Part shown: one piece after another, positions 1-6,955 of the stretch
How the letters are laid out: each line of letters starts with the position of its first letter
Numbering within the stretch: the stretch's first letter is position 1
NCBI GenBank assembly: GCA_020047885.1
Contig: JAIFNF010000065.1
Location: 1-10,886, forward strand
Direction: 5' to 3'
DNA from: Gammaproteobacteria bacterium
GTDB taxonomy: Bacteria > Pseudomonadota > Gammaproteobacteria > Competibacterales > Competibacteraceae
DNA: 10,886 bases
Notes under the pieces: generated by a model
What the model was told of the DNA's origin: nothing
What the model saw: the letters and a program-made list of their open reading frames with translations, nothing else
The model's database searches: none
Position numbers and translations under genes: made by a program

Positions 1-509
1 CGATGCTGCATCACGACGCGGCACTCGGTTTCACGATGGTACACGCCGGTTTGCCGCCGCAATGGGATTTAGCTCTGGCCCAACAGTGCGCTGCAGAATT
101 GGAAGCGACATTGCGTGGCCCGAAATGGCTCCGGTTCATGGGAAAAATGTTCGGTGGCGAACCGCGCCATTGGCGAGACGACCTGACCGGCGACGACCGC
201 CTGCGCTTCACCGTCAACGCCCTGACCCGGATGCGCTTTTGCACAACGGACGGTGCGCTCTCCCTGTCCGAAAAAGGGCCGCCCGACAGTCAGGACACGA
301 AACTGTTGCCCTGGTTTCAGGTTCCGCAACGGCGCAACGCCGATCTCAACATCGTCTTTGGTCACTGGGCGGCGCTGGGTTATTACCGTGCGCCTGGCAT
401 TTACGCCCTCGACAGCGGCTGTGTCTGGGGCCACCGGTTGACCGCCATTCGGCTGGACGCCCCCGACGCCCCCGCCTTCAGCGTCCCGGCCGTGGAGTCC
501 TCGCCATGA
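1..509 (+). CDS. apaH: ApaH, symmetrical bis(5'-nucleosyl)-tetraphosphatase (3' part, truncated by window edge)
   Basis: This enzyme hydrolyses Ap4A symmetrically to two ADP in the cytoplasm and limits dinucleoside polyphosphate alarmones. The visible 168 residues align by eye with about residue 105 to near the C-terminus of E. coli ApaH (about 280 aa). Landmarks are the metallophosphoesterase motif VHAGLPPQWD, the RLRFTVNALTRMRFC block, FGHWAALGYY with a metal-site histidine, and the family-typical LDSGCVWG near the end. The frame is open to the left edge. The Met at position 3 lies where the family has ordinary sequence before HAG, so it is probably internal and the true start is outside the window. 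The stop codon overlaps the next start (ATGA at 506-509), so apaH and folA are almost certainly cotranscribed and translationally coupled. Identity is confident; the missing N-terminal half, which carries the first metal ligands, cannot be checked. Confidence 0.93.
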   Translation, partial: MLHHDAALGFTMVHAGLPPQWDLALAQQCAAELEATLRGPKWLRFMGKMFGGEPRHWRDDLTGDDRLRFTVNALTRMRFCTTDGALSLSEKGPPDSQDTKLLPWFQVPQRRNADLNIVFGHWAALGYYRAPGIYALDSGCVWGHRLTAIRLDAPDAPAFSVPAVESSP

Positions 510-1006
510 ACGCGCCACTGACGCTCATCGCCGCCCTGGCGCATAACCGGGTGATTGGTCGCGACAACCGCCTGCCTTGGCATTTACCGGCAGATTTGCG
601 TTTCTTCAAGCAAACGACTATGGGTAAACCGCTGCTGATGGGTCGGCGCACCTGGGAATCCATCGGTCGCCCATTGCCTGGTCGGCGCATGATCGTGCTG
701 ACCCATGACCCAGCGTACTCAGCGCCGGGTTGTTCAGTAGCGCATTCACTGGAAGCGGCGCTGGCCACGGCGGGTTCGGTCCCGGAACTAATGGTGATTG
801 GCGGTGCGTTGCTGTATGCGCAAACGCTGCCACTGGCAATCCGGCTGTACCTGACTGTCGTTGAAGCCGACCTTCCCGGCGATGTCTGGTTTCCCGAATG
901 GAATACGGAGGACTGGCGGCTGGACTGGGAGGACGCCCATCCTGCGGATGCAGATCACGCCTGGCCGTATCGCTTTCAGCGCTGGGAGCGTTTGACCGCT
1001 GATTGA
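506..1006 (+). CDS. folA: Dihydrofolate reductase (DHFR type I)
   Basis: This enzyme reduces 7,8-dihydrofolate to tetrahydrofolate with NADPH in the cytoplasm, and is the classical trimethoprim target. The protein is 166 aa, close to the usual 160-170. Visible motifs are the N-terminal IAALAHNRVIG, LPWHLPADLRFFK with the catalytic acid at D30 (E. coli D27), MGRRTWESIGRPLPGR with the NADPH- and folate-contacting arginines, and VIGGALLY, the dinucleotide-binding diglycine. The ATG at 506 is chosen because the DHFR fold starts right there and GGAG sits at 494-497, eight bases upstream. The frame stays open much further upstream, but that stretch is out-of-frame apaH. The start overlaps the apaH stop by four bases. 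No promoter of its own is evident. Confidence 0.97.
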   Translation: MNAPLTLIAALAHNRVIGRDNRLPWHLPADLRFFKQTTMGKPLLMGRRTWESIGRPLPGRRMIVLTHDPAYSAPGCSVAHSLEAALATAGSVPELMVIGGALLYAQTLPLAIRLYLTVVEADLPGDVWFPEWNTEDWRLDWEDAHPADADHAWPYRFQRWERLTAD

Positions 1007-1086
1007 TTCCTGGCCTGGAACCTTCCCGGCACCAAACGCGACTATAAAACAGTACGCCTACCATCCACTTTCTCCTGGAAGTCGCC

Positions 1087-1791
1087 ATGTCTGAATCGCG
1101 CCACACGAACCGTCTGATCCACGAAACCAGCCCCTATCTCCGCCAACACGCCCATAACCCGGTCGATTGGCAACCCTGGGGTGAAGCAGCTCTGGAGCAG
1201 GCCCGCCGCGAGGGCAAACCGATTCTGCTGTCCATCGGCTATTCGGCTTGCCACTGGTGCCATGTCATGGCCCATGAATCGTTTGAAGATGAAGCCACCG
1301 CCAAGGTGATGAACGAGTTATTCATCAATATCAAAGTCGATCGGGAGGAACGGCCGGATCTGGACAAAATCTACCAGACCGCTTTTCAACTTCTGCAACG
1401 GCGGGCGGGCGGTTGGCCACTGACGATGTTCCTGACCCCGGATGACCACGTTCCTTTCGTCGGCGGCACCTATTTCCCCAAAACGCCCCGCTACGGCATG
1501 CTGGCTTTCACTGATGTCCTGCGCCGGGTCAGCGCTCACTACCACCAGCATCCGCACGATGTCCGCCAGCAAAATCAGGCATTGCTCGACGCGCTGCGCC
1601 GCGACGCGCCCCCGGTTTCCCACGAAACCACGCTGACCGACGTGCCACTCCAAGCCAGCCGCGACCAATCGCTGAACGTCCCCACCCGACCCGCCTCGAA
1701 CAACTGCTCCGGCACTGGATCGCCAGCCAGCGTTGCGATGACTTCCAGTGTCAGGAACCGGATCGGGAGGCAGAGGCGGCCATTCGGCTGA
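1087..1791 (+). pseudogene. YyaL-like DUF255/thioredoxin-domain protein, N-terminal fragment of a broken gene
   Basis: This is the N-terminal part of the YyaL/SPATA20 family: a thioredoxin-like DUF255 domain followed by an (alpha/alpha)6 glycosidase-like barrel, with no firmly established function. The start at 1087 is preceded by GGAAG at 1077-1081. Family hallmarks are [21 protein letters not shown] (residues 9-28), a CHWC motif (C55, C58), the [10 protein letters not shown] block and [12 protein letters not shown]. Family-like sequence continues to about residue 196 (LQASRDQSL, near 1674). After that the frame becomes low-similarity sequence rich in Ser, Arg and Asn and stops at 1791. The rest of the protein resumes in another frame (see the next entry). 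Between the two, the family's conserved FD..HGGFG.APKF segment is absent from every frame, pointing to a small internal deletion that also shifts the frame. A truncated thioredoxin-like domain could still be made. A sequencing or assembly error is the alternative. Confidence 0.85.
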
Positions 1792-2909
1792 CGCTGGGCA
1801 AAATGGCGCGGGGCGGCATTTACGATCATCTGGGCGGCGGGTTCTATCGCTACTCGGTTGATGCCGAATGGCAAATTCCGCACTTCGAGAAAATGCTGTA
1901 CGACAACGGTCCACTCCTCGCCCTTTACGCCCAGACCTGGCAGGCGACGGGTGATTCCCGTTTTCGCACGGTCGCGGAAGAAACCGGCGCGTGGCTGATC
2001 CGGGAAATGCAAGCACCAGAGGGCGGCTACTACGCCACTCTGGATGCCGACTCGGAAGGCGAAGAAGGCCGGTTTTATCTATGGACGCCTGAACAGGTGC
2101 GAGAACTGCTGAATGCCGAGGAATATACCGCTCTGGCCGTCTGCTATGGCCTGGAGTTGCCGCCCAATTTCGAAGGTCACGCCTGGCATTTGCGCGTCGC
2201 CGCTGAACCGATGGAACTGGCGCAACGGTTGCGGGTGGAACCGGCACAGGTGAATGCCTGGTTGACTTCGGCGCGCAGTCAACTGTTCGCGATCCGCTCA
2301 CAGCGCATCTGGCCGGGGCGGGATGAAAAAATTCTCACCGCCTGGAACGGTCTGGCGATTCGCGGGATGGCGATAGCCGGACGCCTGCTGGAACGCCAGG
2401 ATTTCGTCGCCTCCGCGGAACGGGCGCTGGATTTCATTCAGACCCGGCTCTGGCAAAACGGTCGATTACTGGCGGTTTACAAAGACGGCCAGAGTCGGCT
2501 GGACGCCTATCTGGATGATTACGCCTTCCTGATTGATGGGGTGCTGGCGCTGCGCGAATGTCGTGACCGGAAGGACGATCTCGACTTTGCCCAGGCGCTG
2601 GCGGACGTGCTGCTCGACCAGTTCGAAGATCGCGCAGCGGGCGGATTCTACTTCACCGCCCATGACCACGAACCACTGATTCAGCGTCCCAAGCCCCCGC
2701 ATGACGATGCGCTGCCCTCCGGTAACGGCGTTGCGGCGCAAGTGCTGCTAAAGCTCGGTCGCCTGACCGGCGAAGAGCGTTATCGGCACGCGGCGGAACG
2801 CACCCTGCACTGGGCCTGGCCGACGCTGCGTCAGATCCCCACCGCCTGTAGCGCCCTGCTGATGGCGCTGGCCGACGATCTGGAACCGGCCCCGACGTCC
2901 GGGAAATGA
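1641..2909 (+). pseudogene. YyaL-like DUF255 protein, C-terminal fragment (barrel domain) of the same broken gene
   Basis: This fragment continues the preceding gene in a different frame. Family-like sequence is recognisable from about 1680 ([13 protein letters not shown]), before the first internal ATG at 1803, so translation from 1803 would not give a natural protein. Landmarks are KMARGGIYDHLGGGFYRYSVD, PHFEKMLYDNGPLL, the DADSEGEEGRFYLWTPEQV block, RDEKILTAWNGLAIRGMA and LDDYAFLIDG, all typical of the alpha-helical barrel. It ends at LLMALADDLEPAPTSGK. Family members usually continue for about 70-80 residues more, with a Cys-containing segment near the end; I found no remnant of this in the other plus-strand frames before the next gene. 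Two independent lesions (internal deletion with frameshift, and a short C-terminus) favour a decaying gene over a single sequencing error. No AT-rich or foreign insertion is seen at the break. Confidence 0.83.
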
Positions 2910-2934
2910 TACCGATAGCCGGATAATTTTTTAC

Positions 2935-2940
2935 TATACT
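2935..2940 (+). promoter_or_regulatory. Possible -10 element (TATACT) upstream of the unknown 253-aa gene
   Basis: The gap 2910-3008 is visibly more AT-rich than the flanking genes and holds TATACT at 2935-2940 just after a T6 run. A second candidate hexamer, GATAAT, lies at 2955-2960. No good -35 match is found at 17 bases from either, so this is a weak promoter call. It is supported mainly by base composition and by position ahead of a gene whose upstream neighbour appears dead. Confidence 0.3.
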
Positions 2941-2962
2941 GAGTCGCAATCTACGATAATAA

Positions 2963-2980
2963 AGGGAATCGTTATTCCCT
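2963..2980. promoter_or_regulatory. Perfect 18-bp inverted repeat in the leader of the unknown gene (operator or leader hairpin)
   Basis: AGGGAAT, a CGTT spacer, then ATTCCCT make a perfect 7-bp inverted repeat. It lies just downstream of the candidate -10 hexamers and ends 11 bases before the GGAG ribosome-binding site at 2992-2995. As DNA it could be an operator for a dimeric repressor. As RNA it would form a small hairpin beside the ribosome-binding site. It is not a terminator, because no T run follows. The sequence does not show which role applies. Confidence 0.45.
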
Positions 2981-3008
2981 GTTGAAACCTTGGAGAGAGC
3001 GCATCGCC

Positions 3009-3770
3009 ATGACCATCCATCTGTACTTCTCACTCATCCCCGAAGCCCTGATTGCCTCGATGCTGCCGCCGGAGCAATTCGGCCAGTATTACGCCACCGG
3101 CCACAAATACAAATCCAAGGGGCAAGCGATCTTCTTCGAGGTCGATCCCGCGTTCCGGCACGATTTTTTCAACATTGATGAAGGCATCGCCCGTTGTACG
3201 CTACATCCTGATGGTACGCCGAAAAACTCGGTCTACATCTCGGTCTACCGGGTGCTTGAACATATCCCGGTCAGCGCCTTGGGCAAGCTGTACCTAAGTA
3301 CCGCCTATGGCCACACCCTGGCCCTGGAGCGCAGCGACGCCGCCCTGCCGCCAGCCTCGGGTCTGCACATGTACCAGGACCTAGCCCCGATCAATAGCCT
3401 GCTCGTGAGCACACTGGGTCCCAGCGACTACTACCACGGCGTGACCAGCCAACCCGCGAAATTCATCCGCTTCCCTGGCTTGTGCTTTGTTGAACTGGGG
3501 CTGGGCGCGCTGGCGACCGATCCCGAAAATGGCCCGGTCGGCGACCTGCCCTATTCCTTCATGCATCACCTGCGCGAAGCCCTGTTATTCCTGGGCGGCG
3601 ACAAGACCAGCAAGCTCGTCCATCGGGTGCATTCTCTGGAATTCCCCTACCGGATGATCAAGAGTGGGTTCTACATGGGCAATGGCCCGGAGTTGGCCTT
3701 CTATCCGATGCCGACCCACGAAGCGCTGCGCCGCGATCACAACAGTTGGTGGCGGTCGGCTAACCTATAA
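3009..3770 (+). CDS. Uncharacterised 253-aa protein
   Basis: I do not recognise this family. The ATG at 3009 is preferred over the in-frame TTG at 2982 because GGAG/GAGAG at 2992-2999 is well spaced for it and the TTG would place the ribosome-binding site inside the gene. The protein looks soluble: no signal peptide, no membrane segment and no obvious nucleotide-binding or protease motif. It is rich in aromatic and Leu/Pro residues. Notable stretches are the N-terminal HLYFSLIPEALIASMLPPEQFG, an SVYISVYRVLEHIPVSALGKLYL segment, VFEL-like blocks around residue 160 (FVELGLGAL), and a polar C-terminus ending HNSWWRSANL. The tidy codon use and well-formed sequence suggest a genuine conserved gene, not a spurious frame. 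It has its own leader and is bounded downstream by a hairpin, so it is probably monocistronic. Its position before the signalling operon gives no firm functional clue. Confidence 0.85.
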   Translation: MTIHLYFSLIPEALIASMLPPEQFGQYYATGHKYKSKGQAIFFEVDPAFRHDFFNIDEGIARCTLHPDGTPKNSVYISVYRVLEHIPVSALGKLYLSTAYGHTLALERSDAALPPASGLHMYQDLAPINSLLVSTLGPSDYYHGVTSQPAKFIRFPGLCFVELGLGALATDPENGPVGDLPYSFMHHLREALLFLGGDKTSKLVHRVHSLEFPYRMIKSGFYMGNGPELAFYPMPTHEALRRDHNSWWRSANL

Positions 3771-3778
3771 AACCCTCA

Positions 3779-3808
3779 GGTAGCGAGTCGTCAACACCAC
3801 TCGCTACC
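3779..3808 (+). terminator. Strong hairpin after the 253-aa gene (terminator-like, without T tract)
   Basis: GGTAGCGAGT at 3779-3788 pairs perfectly with ACTCGCTACC at 3799-3808 around a 10-base loop, starting eight bases after the stop codon at 3768-3770. The 10-bp stem and its position suggest 3' end formation or mRNA 3' protection. No U-rich tail follows, so it is not a canonical intrinsic terminator. The rest of the 3771-3956 gap holds a weaker 7-bp stem with a long loop (CCTGTCG at 3833-3839 with CGACAGG at 3862-3868) and a CCCCG/CGGGG stem at 3887-3902. I see no confident promoter there, although one is expected for the downstream operon. Confidence 0.5.
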
Positions 3809-3956
3809 CACTTCCCCGACTACCCGCTATCGCCTGTCGTGATCGTTACCGCCTTTTGCGCCGACAGGTCTTTCCTGATCTTCATACCCCGATCCTGCGG
3901 GGCGCGGGGCGCTGCTATCCTGCCCTCACCTGAACGTCGGGGTCTCCCGCTAAAGA

Positions 3957-5525
3957 ATGAAGATGAATCCCGCCGGCCTGATTCTGGTTGTCGATGACGA
4001 ACCCTTAATCCGCTACACCCTGTCCAAGGCGCTGACCCGACTGGGCTATGAAGTGGCGCTGGCGGAGAGCGGCGCTGATGCGCTGCAACAGGTCACGCAT
4101 TTGAACCCTGATGTGATTCTGCTGGATGTGCTGATGCCCGATCTGGACGGTTTCGAAGTCTGTCGGCGTCTGCGCGCCTTGCCGCGTTTGGCGGAGGCAC
4201 CGATTATCATGATTACCGGTCTGGATGACCGCGACGCCCGCCTGGCCTGTCTGCGGGCCGGCGCTGACGATTTTATGCGCAAGCCCGTCGATCGGTTGGA
4301 ACTGGAAGTTCGCCTCCACAACATCCTCAGCCTCAATCGTTATCGTCACTTGTCCCAGGAGAAAGCGCGGTTTGCCCGGCTGGCGGAACTGGCGCCCACG
4401 GGTATTGTTATCAGCGATCCCGACGGGCGGTTGCTGTTCGCCAACCCCGCCGCGCAAACGCTGTTTGCCAGCGTCCCCGTGGCGGCTGACGAACGTCCAC
4501 TCTTTCCGCTGAATCGCCATGCCACCCGCCAGGAGATCGCCTGGCGTGACCGGGATGGCCGTTTACGCACCGTTGAACTCAGTGTCATCGATACGCAATG
4601 GGAAGATCAGGCGGCCTGTCTGGCGCTATTGAATGATATTACCGCCCGCAAGGCCGCCGAACAGGAGCGGGAAGCGCTGCATCGGCAACTGCTGGATGTC
4701 TCGCGGCAGGCCGGTATGGCGGAAGCCGCCATTGGGGTACTGCACAATGTTGGCAACGTCCTCAACAGCGTCACCGTCTCCGCTGGACTGATCGCCGATG
4801 AGCTGCATCATTCCCGACTACCCACCCTGCACAAAGCGCTCGGTTTACTGCGGGAAATGGGCGAGCAGGACGCATCACCCACCGCCAACCCGCGTTTCCC
4901 GCAGGTGCTGGATTATCTCGACCGGCTGGCCGGGCATCTGACCGGGGAGCAACAGCGCCTGCTGGCGGAATTTCAGGAAATCCATAAGCGGATCGATCAC
5001 ATCAAGGTCATCATCAATCAGCAACAGGCTTACGCCTTCAGCGGCGGAACGGCTATAGAGCAGGTTGTGGTCGCGCAATTGCTGGATGACACGATCGCCA
5101 TGCACCTGACCGGACAGGAGGGGATTGAGGTTCAGCGCGACTATGTGCCGTTAGCGCCGATGGCGTGTGAAAAGCACAAGCTCCTACAAATTCTGGTGAA
5201 TCTGATCCGTAATGCCTGCCAGGCGGTCAAAACCAGCAGCCGATCCGAACGCTGGATCCAGGTCAGCATCGCGCCGTGTGCGCCAGACCGGTTGCGCATT
5301 GCGGTCAGTGACAATGGCATTGGCATCGCCCCGGACCATCTGACACGGGTCTTCGAATTCGGTTTTACCACCAAGGCCAAAGGTCATGGTTTTGGCCTGC
5401 ACACCAGCGCCAATCTCGCCCGGGAAATGGGCGGCGCATTGCATTGCCATAGCGACGGCCCCGGCTGTGGGACCACCTTTACTCTCGAACTGCCCCTGAC
5501 GGCAGCGGAGGCGTCGATCCGATGA
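3957..5525 (+). CDS. Soluble hybrid sensor kinase: REC-PAS-histidine kinase with LHNVGN-type H-box
   Basis: This 522-aa cytoplasmic two-component protein has no membrane segment. An N-terminal receiver (about 8-125) has acidic pocket D13/D14, phosphoacceptor D57, T87 and K109-P110, so it looks functional. A PAS-like domain follows (about 138-233, ELAPTGIVISDPDGRLLFAN). The H-box is the variant GMAEAAIGVLHNVGNVLNS, making H263 the probable phosphoacceptor, unlike the usual HE(I/L)(R/N)TP. About 150 mostly helical residues separate it from the ATPase domain, which has N415-N419 (NLIRNACQAV), D452 (DNGIGI), FEFGFTTK and a GHGFGLH lid from 476. It could phosphorylate its own receiver or the receivers of the next genes. 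The start is 3957 or the ATG two codons later; neither has a strong ribosome-binding site. It is first in a four-gene operon and overlaps the next gene by ATGA. Confidence 0.92.
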   Translation: MKMNPAGLILVVDDEPLIRYTLSKALTRLGYEVALAESGADALQQVTHLNPDVILLDVLMPDLDGFEVCRRLRALPRLAEAPIIMITGLDDRDARLACLRAGADDFMRKPVDRLELEVRLHNILSLNRYRHLSQEKARFARLAELAPTGIVISDPDGRLLFANPAAQTLFASVPVAADERPLFPLNRHATRQEIAWRDRDGRLRTVELSVIDTQWEDQAACLALLNDITARKAAEQEREALHRQLLDVSRQAGMAEAAIGVLHNVGNVLNSVTVSAGLIADELHHSRLPTLHKALGLLREMGEQDASPTANPRFPQVLDYLDRLAGHLTGEQQRLLAEFQEIHKRIDHIKVIINQQQAYAFSGGTAIEQVVVAQLLDDTIAMHLTGQEGIEVQRDYVPLAPMACEKHKLLQILVNLIRNACQAVKTSSRSERWIQVSIAPCAPDRLRIAVSDNGIGIAPDHLTRVFEFGFTTKAKGHGFGLHTSANLAREMGGALHCHSDGPGCGTTFTLELPLTAAEASIR

Positions 5526-6955
5526 ACTCAGTAGTGTTGACCGATCCCTGCCGCCTGCTGGTGATCGATGATAACCGGGCCATTCATGACGATATTCGCA
5601 AGATTTTCACAACGCATCGCGATGCCCAACTGGATGCACTGGAAGCCGAACTGTTCGGCGCTCCGGTCACCGCCACCCCCGGTCTGAAGTTTGTGATTGA
5701 CTCGGCCTACCAGGGTCCAGAAGGTTTGGCCCTGGTGGAACGCGCCGTGGCCGAAGGTCAGCCGTATCCGGTCGCGTTTATCGATGTGCGCATGCCGCCG
5801 GGTTGGGATGGTATTGAAACCCTGGAGCGGCTGTGGGCGGTCGATCCGGAATTACAGGCGGTGATTTGCACCGCCTACGCCGATTACTCCTGGTCAGAAA
5901 TTGTGACCCGACTGGGGCGGAGCGATCAGTTTCTGATTCTGAAAAAACCCTTCGATCCTGTTGAAATGAGCCAACTGGCTAACGCGCTCAGCCGCAAGTG
6001 GGCGTTGCACCGGCAAGTTCAACGTCAACTGAACCTGCTCGATGAACTGGTGCAGCAGCGCACCGAAGAGTTGCATGAGGCGAACGCGCAATTGCGTCGG
6101 GAAATCACCCAGCGGGAACAGATGGAGATGGAATTACGCCTGGCGCAGAAACTGGAAGCGGTGGGTCAGTTGGCGGCGGGCATCGCCCACGAGATCAACA
6201 CGCCGATTCAGTACGTCGGCGACAGCGTGCATTTTCTCAAAGGCGCTTTCGACGATCTGACGACGCTCGTTGATGTCTATCGGGAAGCTTGGCAAACCCT
6301 CGCGCTAACGCTGCAAGGGCAGGATCTGCAAAACACGATTCAAGAGGCTGAAGAATTGGCTGATCTTGAATACCTGAACGAGAACGCGCCACTGGCCTTT
6401 GACCGGACGCTGGAAGGCGTGGAGCGGGTCACCCACATCGTGCGGGCGATGAAGGAATTCGCTCATCCCGACCAGCGTGAAAAGACCCTGGCGGATCTCA
6501 ACAAGGCGCTGCTGACGACCCTGACGGTGGCTCGTAACGAATATAAATATGTCGCCGAGGTAGAAACCGATCTGGGCGAACTACCGCTGTTGATGTGCTA
6601 TCCCAGCGATCTGAACCAGGTGTTTCTGAATCTGGTGGTTAATGCCGCCCACGCCATTAGCGACGTGGTGCGCGACAGCCAAAGCAAGGGGCGAATTCGC
6701 GTTGGCACCCGCGCACTGAACGACAGAGTGGAAATTACCATTGCCGACACGGGCGGCGGCATTCCCGAGGAGATCAGCACCCGGATTTTCGATCCCTTTT
6801 TCACCACCAAACCGGTCGGCAAGGGCACCGGCCAGGGACTGGCGATCGCCCGCTCGATTGTGGTGGATAAACACGAAGGATCATTGACTTTCGAGAGCCA
6901 GGTCGGGGAGGGAACGACGTTCTACATTCGCCTGCCCGTGAGAGAACAGGTATGA
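5522..6955 (+). CDS. Soluble hybrid kinase: REC-coiled coil-histidine kinase
   Basis: This 477-aa cytoplasmic kinase has an unusual receiver (about 11-150) with acidic pair D16/D17, phosphoacceptor D88 in FIDVRMPPGWDG, and K in LILKKPF. The acceptor lies about 30 residues further from the N-terminus than usual because of an insertion after the first helix (through LFGAPVTATPGLKF). A coiled coil (about 158-213, QQRTEELHEANAQLRREI) leads to a canonical H-box GIAHEINTPIQYVGDS with H223. The dimerisation region is long, with about 147 residues before N370-N374 (NLVVNAAHAI). D409 (DTGGGI), FDPFFTTKPVGKG and GTGQGLAIA complete a normal HATPase. GGAGG at 5507-5511 precedes the start, which overlaps the upstream stop (ATGA 5522-5525). 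The next start overlaps this stop, so translation is coupled across the operon. No membrane sensor domain is present. Confidence 0.93.
   Translation: MNSVVLTDPCRLLVIDDNRAIHDDIRKIFTTHRDAQLDALEAELFGAPVTATPGLKFVIDSAYQGPEGLALVERAVAEGQPYPVAFIDVRMPPGWDGIETLERLWAVDPELQAVICTAYADYSWSEIVTRLGRSDQFLILKKPFDPVEMSQLANALSRKWALHRQVQRQLNLLDELVQQRTEELHEANAQLRREITQREQMEMELRLAQKLEAVGQLAAGIAHEINTPIQYVGDSVHFLKGAFDDLTTLVDVYREAWQTLALTLQGQDLQNTIQEAEELADLEYLNENAPLAFDRTLEGVERVTHIVRAMKEFAHPDQREKTLADLNKALLTTLTVARNEYKYVAEVETDLGELPLLMCYPSDLNQVFLNLVVNAAHAISDVVRDSQSKGRIRVGTRALNDRVEITIADTGGGIPEEISTRIFDPFFTTKPVGKGTGQGLAIARSIVVDKHEGSLTFESQVGEGTTFYIRLPVREQV

Noticed and set aside
62..505. Long upstream extension of the folA reading frame
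   Set aside because: It is an out-of-frame overlap with apaH. The residues are Arg/Pro-rich without DHFR similarity, and the ATG at 506 has a well-spaced ribosome-binding site.
1043..1048. TATAAA as a promoter for the YyaL-like gene
   Set aside because: There is no acceptable -35 element at suitable spacing; it could be chance in the 80-base gap.
1318..2301. 327-codon minus-strand ORF antisense to the YyaL-like gene
   Set aside because: It is an Arg/Pro/Ser-rich shadow of a GC-rich coding strand that shows clear family motifs; no ribosome-binding site or recognisable domain.
2653..3033. Minus-strand ORF across the YyaL-like/253-aa gene boundary
   Set aside because: It is antisense to motif-supported coding sequence and crosses the AT-rich leader; no ribosome-binding site or similarity.
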